Program-made: the position numbers and the translations under genes | Shown here: positions 1 through 3,726 of the stretch, in pieces | Layout: the number at the start of each line of letters is the position of its first letter | How positions within the stretch are numbered: position 1 is the stretch's first letter | Notes under the pieces: generated by a model | Told to the model about the DNA's origin: nothing | Database searches by the model: none | The model's input: the letters and a program-made list of their open reading frames with translations, nothing else | Source of the DNA: an uncultured Phaeodactylibacter sp. | GTDB taxonomy: Bacteria; Bacteroidota; Bacteroidia; Chitinophagales; Saprospiraceae | NCBI GenBank assembly: GCA_913062745.1 | Contig: CAJXXJ010000222.1 | Location: 1-6,624, forward strand | Reading direction: 5' to 3' | DNA length: 6,624 nucleotides

Positions 1-1
1 C

Positions 2-961
2 GCCTATGACTTCCGCGAAGACGGCGACCGGCTGCTCAGTTTCCGGAACTTCATGGATAATTCCGGGCTGCAGTATCTTTGCATGCTGGCGGTGTTCCTG
101 CCCATTTACGGGCTCATATTCCACTGGCTGCGGCACTGGAAATTGCGCTATCGACTGTTGTTGCACCTGCTGGGCTTACCGCTTTTCGTGGTGGTGGGCG
201 GATGGCAGGGCTACTACTGGTTGTGCGAGCAGGTTGGCTTTGGCCACCTCGGCGGCTGGGGGCAGGTGTGGGATGTGTATATTCCCTTCCTCTTTTACAT
301 ACTGCAATTTGGGCTGCTGCACGCCTACGAATACTACCGCAACAACGAGCGCAATATCAAACTCAGGGCCGCCCTGAGCGAAGCTGCCCTGAAGAGCGAG
401 CTGTCGGCACTGAAAGCACAGCTCAACCCCCATTTTTTGTACAATACCTTTAATGCCATCAGTGCCTCCGTGCCGCCGGAGCAGGAACAAACGCGCGAGA
501 TGATTGCCCAACTGTCCGATCTGTTCCGCTATCAGTTGAAAGCATCAAAATCGGACCTCGTCTCCCTGGGCGAAGAATTGGAATTTGTAGAAAAGTACCT
601 GGCGCTGGAGAAAGCCCGCTTTGAAGACCGGCTGCAGGTGGTGGTCGACGTGCCACAGCAACTCCGGCAGCGGAAAATACCGCCTATGATTTTGCAGCCG
701 CTGGTGGAAAACTCCGTCAAGCACGGCATTGCCAACCTCATTCAGGGCGGGCAGGTGCTCATCCGGGTGCGGCAGCAAGGCGATCAGCTGGCTTTTGAAG
801 TGTCTGATACCGGAGAAGGCGTAGCGGACAAAGCGCATCTGTTCCGCAACGGGGGCGTTGGCCTGAAGAATACGCAGCTGCGGCTGGAGAAGCAATACGG
901 AAGCCCATTGATCATCAGCGATAATCAACCGCACGGACTAAAGATTGAATTCACGATATGA
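2..961 (+). CDS. LytS/YehU-type sensor histidine kinase (5' end outside window)
   Basis: This is the membrane sensor kinase of a LytTR two-component system. It should autophosphorylate on histidine and pass the phosphate to the regulator encoded directly downstream. Numbering from the Met at base 53, hydrophobic stretches lie near residues 8-25, 36-50 and 77-92. A short linker helix follows (about 93-120), then the His_kinase (PF06580) motif LNPHFLYNTFN with the phospho-acceptor His127. The ATPase part shows the N box LQPLVENSVKHG (214-225), the G1 motif DTGEG (252-256) and a GGVGLKNTQLRL segment (267-278). The frame is open upstream of base 53 to the window edge (17 more codons, including REDGDRLLSF), and no ribosome-binding signal precedes base 53. 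The real start, and probably one more membrane segment, therefore lie to the left. The stop overlaps the next gene by 4 bp (ATGA), indicating translational coupling. The input signal cannot be read from the sequence. Confidence 0.93.
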   Translation, partial: AYDFREDGDRLLSFRNFMDNSGLQYLCMLAVFLPIYGLIFHWLRHWKLRYRLLLHLLGLPLFVVVGGWQGYYWLCEQVGFGHLGGWGQVWDVYIPFLFYILQFGLLHAYEYYRNNERNIKLRAALSEAALKSELSALKAQLNPHFLYNTFNAISASVPPEQEQTREMIAQLSDLFRYQLKASKSDLVSLGEELEFVEKYLALEKARFEDRLQVVVDVPQQLRQRKIPPMILQPLVENSVKHGIANLIQGGQVLIRVRQQGDQLAFEVSDTGEGVADKAHLFRNGGVGLKNTQLRLEKQYGSPLIISDNQPHGLKIEFTI

Positions 962-1686
962 AGAAAGTCGTTCTGATAGACGATGAATCCGCCGGGCGCA
1001 AGCTCATCCGGGAATACATCAAGGATTATCCGGAGCTCGTACCTGTTGGCGAGGCCAACAACGGGGTGGATGCGATCAAACTCATCAATGAATTTCAGCC
1101 CGACCTGATTTTTCTGGATATCCAAATGCCGGGCATGAGTGGCTTTGAGGTGCTTACCCATCTGGACGAAATTCCGCAGATTATCTTCTCCACGGCTTAC
1201 GATCAGTACGCGCTCAAAGCCTTTGAAGTGCACGCCGTAGACTACCTGCTCAAACCCTACACCCGGGAGCGTTTCCATCAGGCCGTTCAGCGGGTACTGC
1301 AAGCCGACAGACAGCCCTCCGCCGGGCCTTTGGCAGAAAGCCTGCTGCAGGAGAAGCAGACTTACCCCGAGCGCATCCTGGTGCAGTCCGGTCGCCGCCT
1401 GATCAATTTGGCTGTCCAACACATCATCTGGATTGAAGCCGATGGCGACTACTCCCGCCTCGTCACCGCCGAGCATAGCTACCTTAGCAATTACGGCATC
1501 GGTAAAATTGAAGAAAAGCTGGACCCGGAGGCTTTCCTGCGCGTACACCGCTCCTCCATCATCAATATCCACTACATCGAAAGCGTGGATAAGTACGCCA
1601 GCAGCTACGACGTAAAAATGCAGAATGGAGACGTGGTACGGGTGAGCCGCGGGTATATGGATAAGATTAAGGAGCTGATGTTTTAG
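958..1686 (+). CDS. LytTR-family response regulator
   Basis: This is a cytoplasmic DNA-binding response regulator of 242 residues, the normal length for the LytR/AlgR family. The receiver domain (about 1-118) has the acidic pair D8/D9, the phospho-acceptor Asp54 in FLDIQMPGMSG, Thr79 in FSTAYD and Lys99 in the LLKPY motif, so every residue needed for phosphorylation is present. A linker (about 119-137) leads to a LytTR DNA-binding domain (about 139-242), recognised by the IIWIEADGDYSRL segment, FLRVHRSSIINI and the terminal VRVSRGYMDKIKEL. The ATG lies inside the kinase stop codon (ATGA overlap), so the pair is one operon. The partner kinase is certain from this arrangement. The target promoters are unknown, and no obvious LytTR direct-repeat site was found in the window. 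The stop codon overlaps the convergent DUF2442 gene. Confidence 0.95.
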   Translation: MKKVVLIDDESAGRKLIREYIKDYPELVPVGEANNGVDAIKLINEFQPDLIFLDIQMPGMSGFEVLTHLDEIPQIIFSTAYDQYALKAFEVHAVDYLLKPYTRERFHQAVQRVLQADRQPSAGPLAESLLQEKQTYPERILVQSGRRLINLAVQHIIWIEADGDYSRLVTAEHSYLSNYGIGKIEEKLDPEAFLRVHRSSIINIHYIESVDKYASSYDVKMQNGDVVRVSRGYMDKIKELMF

Positions 1687-1979
1687 GCACGGGCTGCCAG
1701 TTCTTCTACTGTACCTACGGCTTTCCCTTTTGACCAAACCTCGTACTCGCTCAGGTCAATTTCATCATTCCAAACCACGCCGTAGCCCCCATTCGCCAGG
1801 TGGGCTTGCTGGAATAGCGCTTCTTCCCGCAGGGGCTGAAAGGCGGGATGTTGCAGGCGCTCCTTCAAGTCGTAAACCATAATCGACCCCTCTTCAAAAA
1901 TGGCGAAGAGCCGGTGATTGGGTAGGGGGAGAATAAAGGTTAGCGCAGGAGGGAAGTCCATGTCTTTTGTTTTAATCAT
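1683..1979 (-). CDS. DUF2442 domain protein
   Basis: This is a small soluble protein of 98 residues that I recognise as DUF2442 (PF10387). The pattern is an N-terminal strand region with FAIFEEGSIMVYDLKE, then FQPLREEALFQQ, then the hallmark GYGVVWNDEIDLSEYEVW near residues 65-82. The function of the family is not established. It is commonly found next to DUF4160 genes, and that is the case here: the DUF4160 remnant directly upstream on the same strand ends at 1972, overlapping this start by 8 bp. I chose the ATG at 1977-1979 over the TTG one codon earlier because ATG is the stronger start and the overlap with the upstream stop (ATGATTAA) is a typical coupling arrangement. If coupling matters, the frameshift in the upstream gene may lower its translation. 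The stop shares the bases TTAG with the stop of the convergent response regulator. Confidence 0.82.
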   Translation of the reverse strand: MIKTKDMDFPPALTFILPLPNHRLFAIFEEGSIMVYDLKERLQHPAFQPLREEALFQQAHLANGGYGVVWNDEIDLSEYEVWSKGKAVGTVEELAARA

Positions 1980-2206
1980 CAAGGTTATGAATATCCTGGG
2001 AATCCCACATTTCTTTGAGTTTTGTTTTTCGTGGTGCTCCCCATTTTTTCACCTTTTTCCGGTCCTTTGAGGATAGATTATCTTTCCAGATTATCTATGC
2101 TGAACAACCCTTCTTTCTCATTATTGGTTGCATGGAAGTGCGGAGGAGGATGATCACCATAAAACATCCTCAAGATAATGCCTTTGATTCTTCCAATGAT
2201 TGGCAT
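1972..2206 (-). pseudogene. DUF4160 domain protein, frameshifted
   Basis: This gene is visible only by joining two reading frames. The first part runs from the ATG at 2204-2206 to a stop at 2078-2080 (42 codons). It contains MPIIGRIKGI followed by RMFYGDHPPPHFHA, the diagnostic start of DUF4160 (PF13711), then EGLFSIDNLE. The second part, in the next frame from about 2079 to the stop at 1972-1974, reads NLSSKDRKKVKKWGAP and then LKEMWDSQDIHNLDD, the expected DUF4160 C-terminus. Family members usually have about four residues between the LE and the NL-type motif; here only four nucleotides remain. This points to a net loss of 8 nt, and restoring them gives an 80-residue protein, the normal family size. 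The lesion sits within a short repeat (2073-2098). It may be a true pseudogene or a sequence error. It pairs with the DUF2442 gene downstream, as is common for these families. Confidence 0.8.
2073..2098. repeat. AGATTATCT direct repeat / imperfect hairpin at the DUF4160 lesion
   Basis: The nine-base word AGATTATCT occurs twice, at 2075-2083 and 2088-2096, separated by TTCC. With flanking bases the two copies also form an inverted repeat: the arms ATAGATTATCT and AGATTATCTAT pair at 10 of 11 positions around a 4-nt loop. It lies exactly where the DUF4160 frame is broken, so it is most simply read as the site or product of a slipped-strand event inside the gene. An operator role is possible in form but has no support from position. 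Confidence 0.6.
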
Positions 2207-2248
2207 AGCAGGAATAGTAAGTTAGTAATGCATTATCGTTAAAAAATA

Positions 2249-2256
2249 CAAAAATA
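2249..2256 (-). promoter_or_regulatory. possible Bacteroidota -7 box before the DUF4160/DUF2442 pair
   Basis: On the minus strand these bases read TATTTTTG, matching the TAnnTTTG -7 consensus of Bacteroidota promoters. This would place the transcript start about 35 nt before the DUF4160 ATG. No convincing TTTG -33 element lies at the usual spacing, and the region is AT-rich, so a chance match is quite possible. Confidence 0.3.
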
Positions 2257-2270
2257 GCAAGACCAAAGCT

Positions 2271-2429
2271 TTACTGCTTTTCAAGCAACCGCTCTATACC
2301 CACCACTACCTGCATCCAGGCTTGATTCTCATTTCTCCATTGACCGGAGGTTGCCGGGGCATCCTTATCCGGCAATGCATTGTATTTTGCAAAGTCCAGC
2401 CGCTGCCAAACGCAGTAATCAACATTCAG
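2271..2429 (-). pseudogene. C-terminal remnant of a probable TIR-domain protein
   Basis: Fifty-two codons before a TAA at 2271-2273 read as the end of a protein. Key pieces are DYCVWQRLDFAKYNALPDKD, then SGQWRNENQAW, then VVVGIERLLEKQ. The order W...F.K..ALP.D...W.N...AW..V..GI..LL matches, from memory, the C-terminal tail of bacterial TIR-domain proteins (Toll/interleukin-1 receptor fold, often NAD-cleaving effectors of immune systems). The catalytic part of such a domain would lie further upstream and is absent: TAG stops sit at 2430-2432 and again two codons earlier, there is no usable start, and no TIR-like segment is seen in other frames up to the next gene. It is therefore a non-functional fragment. 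The broken DUF4160/DUF2442 pair lies 64 bp downstream on the same strand. The family call is inference and moderately certain; that it was once coding is more certain. Confidence 0.5.
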
Positions 2430-2529
2430 CTAAACTAAAAGATTAAGTCAGCAATCACATCCAAACCGTAGGTGCGAAGCACAATCCTACATTATTAGAA
2501 GGTAAGAATTTAAAATAGTTGAGGAGGAA
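2430..2529. other. AT-rich intergenic stretch without recognisable gene
   Basis: I see no coding signal in any frame here. The stretch holds only a small hairpin at 2468-2490 and separates the TIR remnant from the end of the small envelope-protein gene. It may contain decayed upstream sequence of the TIR gene, but nothing in it can be recognised. Confidence 0.5.
2468..2490. repeat. small bulged hairpin (GTAGGTGC-GAA-GCAC..CTAC)
   Basis: GTAGGTGC pairs with GCAC and CTAC around a GAA loop, leaving a four-base AATC bulge on the 3' arm. It lies about 40 bp past the stop of the small envelope-protein gene, so it might end that transcript, but no T-run follows. Its compact GC-rich shape in AT-rich surroundings also resembles an interspersed REP-like element. 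With only one copy in the window this cannot be decided. Confidence 0.4.
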
Positions 2530-3048
2530 TCAATCCAATCTATACCGCAGACCAACACCAGGGCCGACTGCCGACGTCAGTGTAAACCGTAATTTTTCTC
2601 CTTCTGATTGTTCATTGAATAGGTTGATAAAATCCAATACGTCCCGGCGCTGGTTGAGCAGCGCGAAGCCACCGCCGAGGCCGCCCAATAAAAGGAGCGA
2701 GCCGAAAACGATTCTGCTATCTACATTGCTGTCATTGCCATTTAAAGAGCTGGTTTGATTATTATCGGCAGAAGCCAAGACCGCAAGGCCCGCTAGCGAA
2801 CCAACACTACAGCTTACAATACCTAATACTTGATTGGTCTGCATCTGCTCCCATTCTAAGCGTAATTTGCTGTACAACACAGAGTCGTGCCTTGGCAGGT
2901 CCTTCATCAGTTGCTTGAGGCCTCTATATTGATTCTGATAGTAAAAGTCGCCATAGCGGATATAGGGAGCATTAAGCGGAGGCGCGGTTTGTGCGAGTAA
3001 AAATAGAGGGAAAAAGATAGCGCAGATCAGTGATGAAAGTGTTTTCAT
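2530..3048 (-). CDS. small envelope protein with signal peptide and two glycine-rich membrane segments
   Basis: This is a 172-residue protein I cannot name. Residues 1-20 (MKTLSSLICAIFFPLFLLAQ) form a signal peptide, with likely cleavage around LLAQ-TAPP. A polar part follows with RYGDFYYQNQYRGLKQLMKD (about 31-50), then two small-residue-rich hydrophobic stretches near 74-92 (GIVSCSVGSLAGLAVLA) and 114-130 (IVFGSLLLLGGLGGGFALL). They are separated by an Asn/Ser/Asp-rich loop. The C-terminus (LRFTLTSAVGPGVGLRYRLD) looks like beta strands. The plan resembles a widespread, unnamed Bacteroidota family: a YKG/Y-type motif, a helix, two glycine-rich segments, then an F-x-G-x-G-like end. No function is known for it. 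The ATG at 3046-3048 is chosen because it starts the signal peptide; the upstream AATACAAAAATC is A-rich with no Shine-Dalgarno, as usual in this phylum. It stands alone, flanked by gene remnants, but its frame is intact. Confidence 0.8.
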   Translation of the reverse strand: MKTLSSLICAIFFPLFLLAQTAPPLNAPYIRYGDFYYQNQYRGLKQLMKDLPRHDSVLYSKLRLEWEQMQTNQVLGIVSCSVGSLAGLAVLASADNNQTSSLNGNDSNVDSRIVFGSLLLLGGLGGGFALLNQRRDVLDFINLFNEQSEGEKLRFTLTSAVGPGVGLRYRLD

Positions 3049-3099
3049 GATTTTTGTATTTGTAGAGAAGTAGAGCGAGTATGGACTCTTTCAATGCTT

Positions 3100-3107
3100 C
3101 AAATATA
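3100..3107 (-). promoter_or_regulatory. probable -7 box of the small envelope-protein gene
   Basis: The minus strand reads TATATTTG, an exact TAnnTTTG match, 52 bp before the ATG at 3048. This predicts a 5' leader of about 45 nt. A clear TTTG -33 element at 19-21 bp is not visible. The upstream half of such a promoter would lie in the start of the histidine-kinase remnant on the other strand. Confidence 0.45.
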
Positions 3108-3115
3108 ATAACTAA

Positions 3116-3623
3116 TTTGGAAATAGGGCTACTACCACTGATCAGCTTTTTACGAGCTTAAAAAAAGATCTGGAACAAGCTAATTATGAACTGAGCACTC
3201 TGAGCTACATCACTTCTCATAATATCAAAGAGCCAATTAGAGTCATGAGTAGTTGCGTTGGATTGATAAAAAAAGCTGCCTACAGATGTACGCAACGGCC
3301 TCGGAGAATACTTTGATATCGTAAAGACAAGCAGCCGTCAGCTCTATACGCTCATTGAAGACTTTATGCAAAATTCTGACCTGTCCCGGCAAACGAGTGG
3401 CGGTGCGGAGCAAATAGACATGCTGCAGCTAACCCATAACCTGACCCAAACACTAAGCACTTCGCGTGCTAAGCGAGGCACTGTCCACTACGAAGGCCCT
3501 CAACATATTTCTGTCAACCGGTCCATGTTGTTTCTGATTCTGAAAAACCTGGTGACGAACGGGTTGAAGTACAATGAAAGCGAAGAAGGGCAAGGGAGCA
3601 CCTTTATCATTTCCTTCCCGTAA
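3116..3623 (+). pseudogene. HisKA-type sensor histidine kinase, frameshifted and internally deleted
   Basis: This is the remnant of a kinase unrelated in type to the LytS gene at the left edge. From 3116 one frame reads TTTDQLFTSLKKDLEQANYE, then LSYITSHNIKEPIRVMSS with the H-box histidine at 3218-3220. At a run of seven A's (3268-3274) the frame shifts; with six A's it would continue as LIKKLPTDVRNGLGEYFDIV, then SSRQLYTLIEDF, which completes the dimerisation helices. The ATPase part keeps the N box (LILKNLVTNGLKYNES), but the next residues are EEGQGSTFIISFP and the stop. In intact relatives roughly 70 residues carrying the G1 (DNGIGI), F and G2 (GTGIGL) motifs lie between these two points. 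Upstream of 3116 there is a stop in frame and no sensor domain. With no ATP lid or G boxes it cannot be an active kinase. Confidence 0.85.
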
Positions 3624-3664
3624 CGACCCGAAAACAGCTAATTGACTATGCTCTCCTGAAAGAG

Positions 3665-3702
3665 AAAGCCCGAATCCAAATCGTATTCGGATTCGGGCTT
3701 TT
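3665..3702. terminator. strong hairpin terminator, probably bidirectional
   Basis: AAAGCCCGAATCC (3665-3677) and GGATTCGGGCTTT (3689-3701) form a perfect 13-bp stem around an 11-nt loop, and the loop can close further through AAT/ATT. T's follow on the plus strand (CTTTTG), and a T/C-rich run (TTTCTCTTTC) follows on the minus strand. It lies 25 bp past the stop of the BNR protein gene and 41 bp past the end of the kinase remnant. It most likely ends the BNR transcript and could also serve the plus strand. Confidence 0.85.
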
Positions 3703-3726
3703 GAATGTAGAACCTGGCGTGTTGCC

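Noticed and set aside
53..55. ATG at base 53 as the start of the LytS-type kinase
   Set aside because: The frame continues upstream to the edge with plausible protein sequence, and no translation signal precedes this ATG.
925..1737. A 270-codon open frame on the minus strand opposite the response regulator
   Set aside because: The plus strand encodes a complete receiver and LytTR domain with all key residues; the antisense frame resembles no family.
1980..1982. TTG as the DUF2442 start
   Set aside because: An ATG follows immediately as the next codon and overlaps the DUF4160 stop in a typical coupling arrangement.
2015..2242. A 75-codon open frame on the plus strand
   Set aside because: It is antisense to the DUF4160 remnant, whose two halves match a known family; the plus-strand product looks random.
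2519..2758. A 79-codon open frame on the plus strand
   Set aside because: It is antisense to the 3' half of the signal-peptide protein gene and has no recognisable features.
3366..3623. An 85-codon plus-strand frame as a free-standing small gene
   Set aside because: It is the C-terminal part of the kinase remnant. The Met at 3366 lies inside the HisKA helix (IEDFMQNSDLS), and the N-terminal part is found upstream in another frame.
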